12,810 nucleotides of DNA from Lentisphaeria bacterium (lineage in GTDB: Bacteria; Verrucomicrobiota; Lentisphaeria; Victivallales; UBA1829), in NCBI GenBank assembly GCA_019408975.1, contig DXVA01000104.1, forward strand, positions 1 through 12,810, read 5' to 3'. A model generated the notes under the pieces. That model had not been told where the DNA came from. It was given only the letters and a program-made list of their open reading frames with translations, and did not search any database. Below are positions 7,030-12,810 of this stretch, piece by piece; the first letter of the stretch is position 1, and every line of letters starts with the position of its first letter. The translations under genes and the position numbers were made by a program.

Positions 7030-7638
7030 TTACATTCTCCATGCTTTGATCATGGCGTCGGCGATCATTCTGTAACCGTCCTCCGTCGGATGCGTGCCGT
7101 CGCGGGTGATCAGGAGTCCGGTGTGCCCCGGATGTTTTGCCCATTCCTCCCGGAACATGGCGTCCAGCGGGACGAAACGCACTTTCGCTTCATTTGCTGC
7201 CTGCCGCGCCGCAAGGCAGTATTGTGCGAGAATGTCTCCCTGCTCCTCGAATGTCGGTCCTTCAAATGCCGCGAGTGGAGTTGCAATTGAAATTTTCCGG
7301 ATTCCCGCGAGACGTGCCAGATGCGCCATCCAGACCAGATTGCAGCGGTAGGCTTCCGGCGAAACCATGGGCTCGTCCGCCCAGCGTCCGCGTCCGACCG
7401 CGGCGTCATTGGCGCCCAGCAGGATCGAGACCGCATCCGGCTTTCCGTCAAGCACAGCCTGGAAACGGGTCAGCGCCCACGGGGTTTTATCTCCGCCGCG
7501 CCCGGCATTGACGACCTGATTTGCCTTCAGCTTCTCCTGCAGTACCGAAACGTATCCGGGATTTGCCGCCGTGAGGCTGTCTCCGAAACATACAACGGTT
7601 TCTCCCGGCTCCAGAAATCTGTTTTCAAGATCAAGCAT
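7030..7638 (-). CDS. SGNH/GDSL hydrolase (esterase/acylhydrolase)
   Basis: A 202-residue, single-domain serine esterase with all four SGNH blocks. Block I has CFGDSLTA with nucleophile S21. Block II has NAGRGGDKT with oxyanion Gly at about 48. Block III has LLGANDA with N77. Block V has RDGTHPTEDGY with D180 and H183. No signal peptide is visible, so it appears cytoplasmic, in contrast to the lipoprotein encoded immediately downstream. The substrate (acetylated sugar, lipid or thioester) cannot be inferred. The start at 7638 is supported by a perfect AGGAGG Shine-Dalgarno (7644-7649) 5 nt upstream. It is first gene of the two-gene hydrolase operon. Confidence 0.9.
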   Translation of the reverse strand: MLDLENRFLEPGETVVCFGDSLTAANPGYVSVLQEKLKANQVVNAGRGGDKTPWALTRFQAVLDGKPDAVSILLGANDAAVGRGRWADEPMVSPEAYRCNLVWMAHLARLAGIRKISIATPLAAFEGPTFEEQGDILAQYCLAARQAANEAKVRFVPLDAMFREEWAKHPGHTGLLITRDGTHPTEDGYRMIADAMIKAWRM

Positions 7639-7667
7639 TCTATCCTCCTGTTTTAATAAAACGCAAT

Positions 7668-7696
7668 TTGAATTTTCAATAGAAAAATACTATACT
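7668..7696 (+). promoter_or_regulatory. Sigma-70-like promoter for the DNA glycosylase gene
   Basis: TTGAAT (7668-7673) and TATACT (7691-7696) are 17 bp apart, close to sigma-70 consensus, about 40 bp upstream of the glycosylase ATG at 7735. The -35 box is part of a small inverted repeat, TTGAA-tt-TTCAA (7668-7679). Confidence 0.6.
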
Positions 7697-7718
7697 ATCA
7701 CATCCATGGTCATTTCAA
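7689..7718 (-). promoter_or_regulatory. Putative divergent promoter for the SGNH-DUF3089 operon
   Basis: On the minus strand, TTGAAA (7713-7718) and TATAGT (7689-7694) are 18 bp apart. This -10 box overlaps the plus-strand -10 box (7691-7696), so the two divergent promoters would exclude each other. A weaker alternative is TTGAAA at 7674-7679 with TTAAAA at 7651-7656. Confidence 0.4.
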
Positions 7719-7734
7719 GGAGGAGTCGGAAAAT

Positions 7735-8238
7735 ATGGATAAAAAATCATCGTTTCCACCCAGCGTGGAAACCGGTGCGGAAATTCTTCTGCTGGGTTCG
7801 ATGCCGGGGGAGGAATCCCTGCGCCGGCAGCAGTACTATGCATACCGTTATAATGCGTTCTGGAAGATCATGGGAATTCTCTTTGCTTTCGATCCCGGAC
7901 TTCCTTATGAAGAACGCCTTGCCGCTTTGAGGAGGAACAAGGTCGCTTTATGGGATACTCTGAAGTATTGCAGGCGGGAAGGCAGTCTGGATACCGGAAT
8001 CAGGGAGCCTGTCCCGAACGACATTCCCGGACTTTTGAAACAATATCCGACGATCCGCCATATTTTCTGCAACGGCACCGCCTCTTTCCGTTTCCTGAAA
8101 ATGTGTCTGCCGGAGGTGTTTCACGGTAAGATTCCCGTGACACGCCTGCCGTCAACGAGCCCTGCCGCCGCAGTTTATTCCTTTGAGCAGAAGCTGGAAG
8201 CCTATCGTGTCATTCTGGAAGTTCTCTCCGAAAATTGA
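7735..8238 (+). CDS. Hypoxanthine (deoxyinosine) DNA glycosylase, UDG superfamily family 6
   Basis: A 167-residue base-excision repair enzyme that would remove hypoxanthine arising from adenine deamination in DNA. Family 6 hallmarks are LLGSMPGEESL (19-29), the YYAYRYNAFWKIMG block (34-47) with N40 at the family's catalytic Asn position, ALWDTLKYCRREGSLD (71-86), FCNG (111-114) and the C-terminal LPSTSPA loop (138-144). It lacks the GQDPYH motif of family 1 UDG. The length is normal. The start at 7735 follows AAGGAGGAG, and a good promoter lies upstream. The next gene on this strand begins 149 nt later and is functionally unrelated, so this is probably a single-gene unit. A mismatch-type UDG specificity (uracil) is an alternative, but less likely. 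Confidence 0.9.
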   Translation: MDKKSSFPPSVETGAEILLLGSMPGEESLRRQQYYAYRYNAFWKIMGILFAFDPGLPYEERLAALRRNKVALWDTLKYCRREGSLDTGIREPVPNDIPGLLKQYPTIRHIFCNGTASFRFLKMCLPEVFHGKIPVTRLPSTSPAAAVYSFEQKLEAYRVILEVLSEN

Positions 8239-8257
8239 GGTTCAGGCGGGATTTCCG

Positions 8258-8274
8258 CAGCAGAATGCTGTTTT
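8258..8274 (+). terminator. Weak terminator-like hairpin after the glycosylase gene
   Basis: CAGCA (8258-8262) and TGCTG (8266-8270) pair around GAA and are followed by TTTT. A second short stem, GCGG/CCGC (8246-8249 with 8255-8258), abuts it. Both are short, so termination would be weak. Confidence 0.3.
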
Positions 8275-8339
8275 GAGCATCCAGTCCCTGTTTCTGCATT
8301 TGCTTTTTCCGGAGAATGCGCTAGTTTACCATAGAAGAA

Positions 8340-8364
8340 GGTTTCCCGCAGGAAGCGGGGAACC
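8340..8364 (+). promoter_or_regulatory. 10-bp hairpin in the leader of the efflux-adaptor gene
   Basis: GGTTTCCCGC (8340-8349) pairs with GCGGGGAACC (8355-8364), with one G-T wobble and the 5-nt loop AGGAA. It ends 9 nt before the AGGGGGGA Shine-Dalgarno of the ATG at 8388. No U tract follows, so it is not a terminator. It may stabilise the mRNA or affect translation, or belong to the hairpin repeats seen elsewhere in the window. Confidence 0.45.
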
Positions 8365-8387
8365 GGGTAATCAGGGGGGATGATGTC

Positions 8388-9869
8388 ATGTTCTGCAGAT
8401 TTACGGCTTGTTTTTCGTGGATGGCGGGGATATCCGGTATTTTTCTTTTTTCCGGTACGTTGTTTTCAGATGCCGCGGAGGAGCGGGAGGCGCCTCCCCG
8501 GAGAGTGAGTGTTTTCAAGCTTGCCCATAAGCAGACTCGCGAACGCACCTATACGGGCGAGGTTTCATATGCCAAAACGGCGGATATTTCTTTTGAAAGC
8601 AAGGGACGGCTGACCTATGTTGCGCCTCTGGGAAAATATGTCCAGTGCGAAGTGCTCAGCCTGAACGGCGGCGTAGCATGGAAAGGGGATCTTCTGGCGC
8701 GGCAGGATACGGATATCCCGCAGAGCGATGTCAAGATTGCCGAAGTTCTCCTGGAACGGGCGAACGCCGTTCTGAAAGACAAGGCGGACAATTATGTGCG
8801 GGACCGTGCGCTTTCCCGGAAAAATGTCGTGAGCAGGCGGCAGTATGACGAAACGACCATGCTTTATACCACGGCTCTGAACGACAAGGAGAAAGCTTCT
8901 CTTGATCTGGTCCGTGCGCAGCAGGTGCTGGATGCCTGTTTTATCTGGACTCCGTTCAATGCCGTGGTGACGGAGGTCTACCGTTCGGAGGGGGGATCGG
9001 TCGATGTCGGTGATCCGATTCTGAAAATCAGCATGATCGATCCGGTCAAGATCACGATTACCCTGCCGCAGGAGGCGCTGAATCAATTTTCCGGTGCGAC
9101 CCGTATCCTGATTTATCCGCCGGGAGCGAAAGAGCCGGTGATCGCATGGAGCGAAGGCCCCGATCTCTCCGTTGGAAAGGTGGTTTGTTACGCTGACAAT
9201 CCCCTGATCGAGCCCGATGTGATTGGACCGGATGGAAAGAGAATTGCGATTGTCGACGACCTGAGCGGTATTCGGATCATTCCGGAAAAATTGAAGATTG
9301 CGCCGGTCTGGATTGTGGAGGAAGCCGTCAAAAAAGATCAGGACGGATATTTTGTGTGGAGAATCCGGGACTTGAAAGAGAGATATCCCGATTGTGCGGT
9401 TCCGAAGATCATGCATCTGGAAAAAGTGCGTGTGGTTCCGCAGGATCTCATCATACAGTACGGGAATAATTTCCTCCGAGGGCTGAAGACGGACGCCGGA
9501 CTGAAACGAACCGATCTTCTGGTCGGGGATGTTCCTGCGGGAGTCAGTCCCGGCGACAGGGTCGTGTATCATCGCAAGAGGCATCGTTTCCAGATCGGAG
9601 AAAAAGTGACTGCGGTTTTTGCCGGGGGTGATAATGACCGGGTCTTTCTGGTGCCGGACCATATTCTTGTAAAGAACGTGACAGATTCCGGTTATCATGT
9701 GCTTCTCCGCGATGGAGACCGCGCACGAGTGGTTCCTGTTGCGATGCTCGGAAAAATTGAGGGGAAAGTCCGGATTTATTCCGCTGATTTGAAGCCCGGA
9801 GCGGAGTTGCTTGTGCCGGCTGCCGGTGAGAAAATCGGCAATGGCGACCGCATTGCCGTCGAACAGTAG
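8388..9869 (+). CDS. RND-type efflux periplasmic adaptor (membrane fusion protein, HlyD/AcrA family), long form
   Basis: A 493-residue exported protein. Residues 1-29 look like a signal peptide (hydrophobic 13-26, possible cleavage near SDA) with no clear lipobox. A lipoyl/barrel half spans about 40-107. The coiled-coil hairpin spans about 108-182 and carries the TolC-docking pattern RxxxLxxxxxxS at R138, L142 and S149, followed by RRQYDE as in AcrA-type adaptors. The second lipoyl half (about 184-213: WTPFNAVVTEVYRSEGGSVDVGDPI region) leads into beta-barrel segments and a membrane-proximal region near 405-490. It is about 100 residues longer than common AcrA-like adaptors, the extra length falling around 255-400. 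A strong AGGGGGGA site precedes the ATG. No inner-membrane pump or outer-membrane channel gene is adjacent; the next gene is convergent rodA. Partner and substrate are therefore unknown. Confidence 0.82.
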   Translation: MFCRFTACFSWMAGISGIFLFSGTLFSDAAEEREAPPRRVSVFKLAHKQTRERTYTGEVSYAKTADISFESKGRLTYVAPLGKYVQCEVLSLNGGVAWKGDLLARQDTDIPQSDVKIAEVLLERANAVLKDKADNYVRDRALSRKNVVSRRQYDETTMLYTTALNDKEKASLDLVRAQQVLDACFIWTPFNAVVTEVYRSEGGSVDVGDPILKISMIDPVKITITLPQEALNQFSGATRILIYPPGAKEPVIAWSEGPDLSVGKVVCYADNPLIEPDVIGPDGKRIAIVDDLSGIRIIPEKLKIAPVWIVEEAVKKDQDGYFVWRIRDLKERYPDCAVPKIMHLEKVRVVPQDLIIQYGNNFLRGLKTDAGLKRTDLLVGDVPAGVSPGDRVVYHRKRHRFQIGEKVTAVFAGGDNDRVFLVPDHILVKNVTDSGYHVLLRDGDRARVVPVAMLGKIEGKVRIYSADLKPGAELLVPAAGEKIGNGDRIAVEQ

Positions 9870-9895
9870 CAGATATCACGCAAAGGGAAAAAGGA

Positions 9896-11083
9896 TCAGA
9901 TATCCATCATGGAGCGTTTCTCGCGGTGGACATAGATGGAATGCACGATTCCGAGATAGGCCAGCATGGCTACCAGAAAGGTTCCGCCGTAACTGATCAG
10001 GGGCAGGGGCAGCCCTGTAACCGGGGTCAGGCGGATGCTCATTCCGATGTTGATGACGGAATGGAAGAAGATCACGGTGGCGACTCCGACGCACAGATAG
10101 CGCCCGAAATCGTCCGCGGCGAGCAGTGCGGTCCGCAGGACGGAAAACAGCAGGAGCATGAACATCAGCACGACGAACAGCGAGCCGACGAATCCGGTCT
10201 CCTCCGCAATGACGGGAAAGATGAAGTCGGAGTTGGAAACCGTCTGCGGCAGGTAGCCCATCGGATTTTGCGTACTTTGCATGAATCCCTTGCCGGTGAA
10301 CCCGCCGCTTCCGATCGCCATTTCCGCCTGCAGCTGGTTCCAGCCGCGGTTCTGCGGATCGCGTTCGGGATCGAGAAAGACCATGATGCGGTCCCTCTGA
10401 TAGTCTTTGAGTGAAAAATATGCCGCCGGCAGGATGACGAGAGCGACTGCTCCCAGAATGACCAGATAACGCCATTTGAGGCGTGCCGCAAATGCCGTGA
10501 AGCCGGCTACCGGAATCAGAATGAGCGCCGTTCCGAGGTCCGGCTGCATTTTTATGAGAATGAACGGCAGCGCAACGACGGCGAGAATCAGCAGCATCCA
10601 GAGGAAATGGTTGATGTCCGCCCCTTTCATGGACAATATCCAGGCACATGCGAGGACGACCGCGAGTTTTGCGATTTCCGCCGGCTGGAAGTTGACCGGA
10701 CCGAATTCGATCCAGCTCCGCGCTCCGAAGTATTTCACTCCGTAGATCAGCACATAGACCAGCAGCAGGATACTGACCGGATACAGAACCGCGGAGGCGG
10801 GCCCGAACCAGCGGTAATCAATGAATGAGAGCGCGATCCAGAATGCCAAACCGATTCCCATGTAAATCAGATGGCGTTTCCAGAAAGTCGCGGCGGCAAA
10901 TCCTCCGACCTGCTGTCCGATCCCGTAAATGAAAACGGCTCCGATCGCCAGCAGAACCAGCATTGGAATGATCTGCAGGAGATCAATGTGATGGAAGAAA
11001 CCGGCCAGAAAAGCCCGGAACCGGCCGGGAGCGGCATTTTTATCCTGTTTCAGATCGTAATTTTTCGGAACTGAATGTTTCAT
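9896..11083 (-). CDS. rodA: SEDS peptidoglycan glycosyltransferase RodA
   Basis: Polymerises lipid II glycan strands for lateral wall growth with a class B PBP and the Rod/Mre complex in the inner membrane. The 395-residue protein has about ten hydrophobic segments (roughly 35-56, 68-88, 96-116, 136-152, 158-178, 184-200, 205-223, 292-315, 328-350, 365-384). SEDS motifs are FQPAEIAKL (132-140), KMQPDLGTA (178-186, with the essential Asp at D182), the periplasmic-loop NRGWNQLQAEMAIGSGG (245-261), SDFIFPVIAEETGF (285-298) and GLPLPLISYGGT (357-368). The YFGARSW and LPQTVSNSDF signatures favour RodA over FtsW. The start at 11083 follows GGAGG at 7-nt spacing. It lies downstream of the purA terminator, so it needs its own promoter or read-through; no convincing promoter was seen in the 37 bp available. 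mreBCD and mrdA are not in the window. Confidence 0.95.
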   Translation of the reverse strand: MKHSVPKNYDLKQDKNAAPGRFRAFLAGFFHHIDLLQIIPMLVLLAIGAVFIYGIGQQVGGFAAATFWKRHLIYMGIGLAFWIALSFIDYRWFGPASAVLYPVSILLLVYVLIYGVKYFGARSWIEFGPVNFQPAEIAKLAVVLACAWILSMKGADINHFLWMLLILAVVALPFILIKMQPDLGTALILIPVAGFTAFAARLKWRYLVILGAVALVILPAAYFSLKDYQRDRIMVFLDPERDPQNRGWNQLQAEMAIGSGGFTGKGFMQSTQNPMGYLPQTVSNSDFIFPVIAEETGFVGSLFVVLMFMLLLFSVLRTALLAADDFGRYLCVGVATVIFFHSVINIGMSIRLTPVTGLPLPLISYGGTFLVAMLAYLGIVHSIYVHREKRSMMDI

Positions 11084-11120
11084 GATGCCGCCTCCGCAGA
11101 GGATATGATGAGTAAAGACG

Positions 11121-11153
11121 AAAAACGCAGAGCCGCCGCATGACGGCTCCGCG
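11121..11153 (-). terminator. Intrinsic terminator of purA
   Basis: On the minus strand, CGCGGAGCCG pairs with CGGCTCTGCG (10 bp, one G-U wobble; plus-strand arms 11144-11153 and 11126-11135) around an 8-nt loop, followed directly by TTTTT (11121-11125). It lies 14 nt after the purA stop and is the clearest terminator in the window. Confidence 0.75.
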
Positions 11154-11166
11154 CTGAAGGAACATG

Positions 11167-12438
11167 TTATTTTTTGAAGGTCTGCTCGCGTTTCGGGCCG
11201 ACTGAAATGATGCCGATTTTGGCGTCGAGCAGTTCAGCCACGCGGTTGAGATACTTCTGCGCATTTTCGGGAAGCTCGTCCCAGGAACGTGCGGCGCTTG
11301 TGGACTGTTTCCAGCCGGGAAGCGTTTCGTAAACGGGTTCGATGCGCTTCATGAGCTCGGTATCCGCCGGAGAATGCTCCGTAAGTTCGCCGTCGATTTT
11401 ATAGGCTGTGCAGATTTTGATTTCATCCAGATCGTCCAGAACGTCCAGCTTCGTAACTGCGAGATAATCCACGCCGTTGATCATGCAGCTGTGCCGCGAA
11501 CCGACGATATCAAGCCAGCCGCAGCGGCGGGGGCGTCCGGTTGTAGCTCCGAATTCGCCACCCTTTGTGCGGAGATGTTCGCCCAGTTCATCATTCAGTT
11601 CCGTGGGGAAGGGGCCTTCTCCGACGCGGGTTGTATAGGCTTTCAGGACACCCCATACCAGGTCGATCGCTCTCGGCGGGACTCCTGCGCCGGGGCAGGC
11701 GGCTCCGCTGATTGTGTTGCTGCTCGTCACATAGGGATAGGTGCCGTGGTCGATATCAAGGAACATCGCCTGTGCGCCTTCAAAAAGAATATTGCGCCCG
11801 GCTTTGATTGCCGCATTGACCTCCACTACGGAATCCTTGATGTAAGGTTTCAGGTATTCACATGCCGCCCAGACTTTCTCGAATGCCGAATCCGCGTCAA
11901 TCGCAGCTGCGCCGTGGGGAACATAAAGTTTGTTGTAGTTTGCGGCTTCTTCACGGAAATGTTTCTCAAAGCGCGCCTTGTCAAGGATTTCACATGCCCG
12001 CAGGCCCGTGCGCGCCATTTTTGCCATGTAAGAGGGACCGATGCCCTTTTTGGTGGTTCCGATCTTCTTGGACGGGTCCGCAGTGTTTTCATTGAACGCA
12101 TCCAGTTCCTTGTGCCAGGGCATGATAAGCTGGCAGCGTGCGGAGAGCTGAATGTGGGAGAGATCGACGCCGCGTGCCGCGAGCCCCTGCATTTCCTCCA
12201 TCAGTCCGACGGGATCGACTACGACGCCGTTCGCGATAACGCAGTCTGTGCCTTTATAAAGAATTCCGGAAGGAACCAGATGAAGCACAAATTTTTCCGT
12301 GCCGTTTTCGACCGTGTGTCCCGCATTGTTTCCACCTTGAAAACGGACAACCATATCCACCGATTTTGTAAGGACATCAATGATTTTGCCCTTGCCTTCG
12401 TCGCCCCATTGTAATCCAACAAGAATGCTAACAGACAT
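11167..12438 (-). CDS. purA: Adenylosuccinate synthetase
   Basis: Catalyses GTP-dependent condensation of IMP with aspartate to adenylosuccinate, the first committed step to AMP, in the cytoplasm. The 423-residue length is standard. Landmarks are GLQWGDEGKGK (8-18, catalytic D13), QGGNNAGHTV (34-43, catalytic H41), GTTKKGIGPSY (127-137, IMP binding), FEGAQAMFLDIDHGTYPYVTS (219-239), TTRVGEGPFPTEL (269-281), FGATTGRPRRCGWLD (296-310, aspartate/IMP loop) and KLDVLDDLDEI (330-340, guanine recognition). The start is placed at 12438 (MSVSILVGLQWG), where the family always begins. The frame is open upstream to 12717, but that part is hairpin DNA with no PurA similarity. A GGA tract lies 9 nt upstream. 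A promoter candidate and a complex structured region lie farther upstream. Confidence 0.97.
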   Translation of the reverse strand: MSVSILVGLQWGDEGKGKIIDVLTKSVDMVVRFQGGNNAGHTVENGTEKFVLHLVPSGILYKGTDCVIANGVVVDPVGLMEEMQGLAARGVDLSHIQLSARCQLIMPWHKELDAFNENTADPSKKIGTTKKGIGPSYMAKMARTGLRACEILDKARFEKHFREEAANYNKLYVPHGAAAIDADSAFEKVWAACEYLKPYIKDSVVEVNAAIKAGRNILFEGAQAMFLDIDHGTYPYVTSSNTISGAACPGAGVPPRAIDLVWGVLKAYTTRVGEGPFPTELNDELGEHLRTKGGEFGATTGRPRRCGWLDIVGSRHSCMINGVDYLAVTKLDVLDDLDEIKICTAYKIDGELTEHSPADTELMKRIEPVYETLPGWKQSTSAARSWDELPENAQKYLNRVAELLDAKIGIISVGPKREQTFKK

Positions 12439-12490
12439 TTTTCTAATTCCAGATTTTTGCAGTTTAATGTTAAAAAACGAAACATCAATC

Positions 12491-12518
12491 ACTATATAAC
12501 AATCCTGCGCTTTTTCAA
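12491..12518 (-). promoter_or_regulatory. Putative sigma-70 promoter for purA
   Basis: On the minus strand, TTGAAA (12513-12518) and TATAGT (12491-12496) are 16 bp apart, about 53 nt upstream of the purA ATG in an AT-rich stretch. If this is the main promoter, the structured region beyond it is not part of the purA leader. Confidence 0.5.
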
Positions 12519-12542
12519 TCCCGGATTGCAGAAAAATTGTGG

Positions 12543-12568
12543 AAAGAAAATCGGGAGATTCTGCCGAT
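12543..12568 (-). terminator. Terminator-like stem upstream of purA
   Basis: On the minus strand, ATCGG-C-AG, loop AAT, then CT-C-CCGAT (plus positions 12550-12568, one mismatch) is followed by TTTTCTTT, partly overlapping the stem base. It could end a transcript from a gene to the right of the window, or act as an attenuator if transcription of purA begins further upstream. The stem is short. Confidence 0.35.
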
Positions 12569-12805
12569 GGCAGGTGAGAGTCATCTGCACCTCGGCAAAG
12601 CAAGTTTGCCGTCTTAAAAATATCATGGTGCAGGTGCTTTGCATCTGCTTCGGTCCAGCTGAATAAGCTGGTCGCCGCAGGCGAAATCTCCCTGCCGGAG
12701 CGGTCCAATCCGCTCACTGGCGAGAACTTGATTCATCAAGTTCGAGAGTTCCGGCGGAATCCTTGCGGTAATACGCTGTCCCGGCGGCTCTCGAAGCTTC
12801 GCTTC
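12563..12805. repeat. Array of at least eight short hairpins upstream of purA
   Basis: This 240-bp non-coding stretch is packed with inverted repeats, mostly with 2- to 6-nt loops. GCAGGTG/CATCTGC is at 12570-12588 (one wobble). CGGCAAA/TTTGCCG is at 12593-12611. GCAGGTGC/GCATCTGC is at 12630-12648 (one wobble). CCAGCT/AGCTGG is at 12655-12671. TCGCC/GGCGA is at 12672-12684. GAGCGG/CCGCTC is at 12698-12715. GAACTTGAT/ATCAAGTTC is at 12724-12743. GAAGC/GCTTC is at 12793-12805. A CCGGCGG direct repeat occurs at 12751 and 12781. No convincing gene lies in 12439-12810. The array probably continues beyond the right edge. Confidence 0.75.
12654..12678. repeat. Dispersed hairpin repeat, copy B
   Basis: The partner of the segment at 5967-5991, with 22 of 25 identical bases: stem CCAGCT (12655-12660) and AGCTGG (12666-12671), loop gaata, and the same GCCGC tail. 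In this copy the tail forms a further small hairpin, TCGCC-gca-GGCGA. An 8-bp, 3-nt-loop hairpin precedes both copies. Confidence 0.6.
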
Positions 12806-12810
12806 TCGTC

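Noticed and set aside
8565..9698. 377-codon minus-strand frame opposite the efflux adaptor
   Set aside because: It is a shadow of the adaptor gene, which has a signal peptide and coiled-coil motif in the plus frame.
12439..12717. 93-residue N-terminal extension of PurA
   Set aside because: PurA proteins begin at the conserved SVxxLVGLQWG segment, and the extension is read through hairpin repeats.
12563..12805. CRISPR array, tRNA cluster or integron attC sites
   Set aside because: There are no equal-length spacers between identical repeats, no cloverleaf or T-loop consensus, and no attC core sites or integrase.

Overview
The window comes from a Gram-negative, probably strictly anaerobic bacterium. 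Support for this is a lipoprotein with a lipobox, a periplasmic efflux adaptor carrying a TolC-docking motif, RodA, and HydF (maturation of [FeFe]-hydrogenase). Moderately high GC genes separated by AT-rich, hairpin-laden gaps and the gene mix would fit the Lentisphaerota/Planctomycetes-Verrucomicrobia group. That placement is a low-confidence guess; no rRNA or other marker is present to test it.

Layout. 1-2050 (minus strand): a YkvA/DUF1232 membrane protein that runs off the left edge, formyltetrahydrofolate deformylase PurU, and a pteridine-reductase-like short-chain dehydrogenase, making a small folate/C1 neighbourhood. 2051-2291: divergent control region with an inverted repeat, paired direct repeats and a 12-bp palindrome. 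2292-5881 (plus): hydF and a hypF-like gene, overlapping by 4 bp. 5882-5999: convergent spacer with a terminator-like stem, an 8-bp hairpin and one copy of a short dispersed repeat. 6000-7638 (minus): a two-gene hydrolase operon (SGNH esterase, then a DUF3089 lipoprotein alpha/beta hydrolase). 7639-7734: overlapping divergent promoters. 7735-9869 (plus): a family 6 (hypoxanthine) DNA glycosylase and a long RND-type membrane fusion protein with no pump beside it. 9896-12438 (minus): rodA downstream of purA, with a strong intrinsic terminator between them. 12439-12810: the purA upstream region, a dense chain of short perfect hairpins, including a second copy of the repeat found at 5967.

How the genes relate. 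Most are housekeeping genes: purine synthesis (purA), C1/formate balance (purU), pterin reduction, cell elongation (rodA) and base-excision repair. The unusual unit is hydF-hypF. HydF is the scaffold that assembles the [FeFe] active-site 2Fe precursor, while HypF normally makes the cyanide ligands of unrelated [NiFe]-hydrogenases. Here the two are translationally coupled. The HypF-like protein keeps its acylphosphatase residues and all eight zinc-finger cysteines but departs from the family consensus at several sites that bind nucleotide and metal in the YrdC-like and Kae1-like domains. No hypA-E, hydE, hydG or hydrogenase structural gene is in the window. A repurposed HypF serving HydF is the best candidate here for an undescribed system. 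The hairpin array and dispersed repeat are the second.
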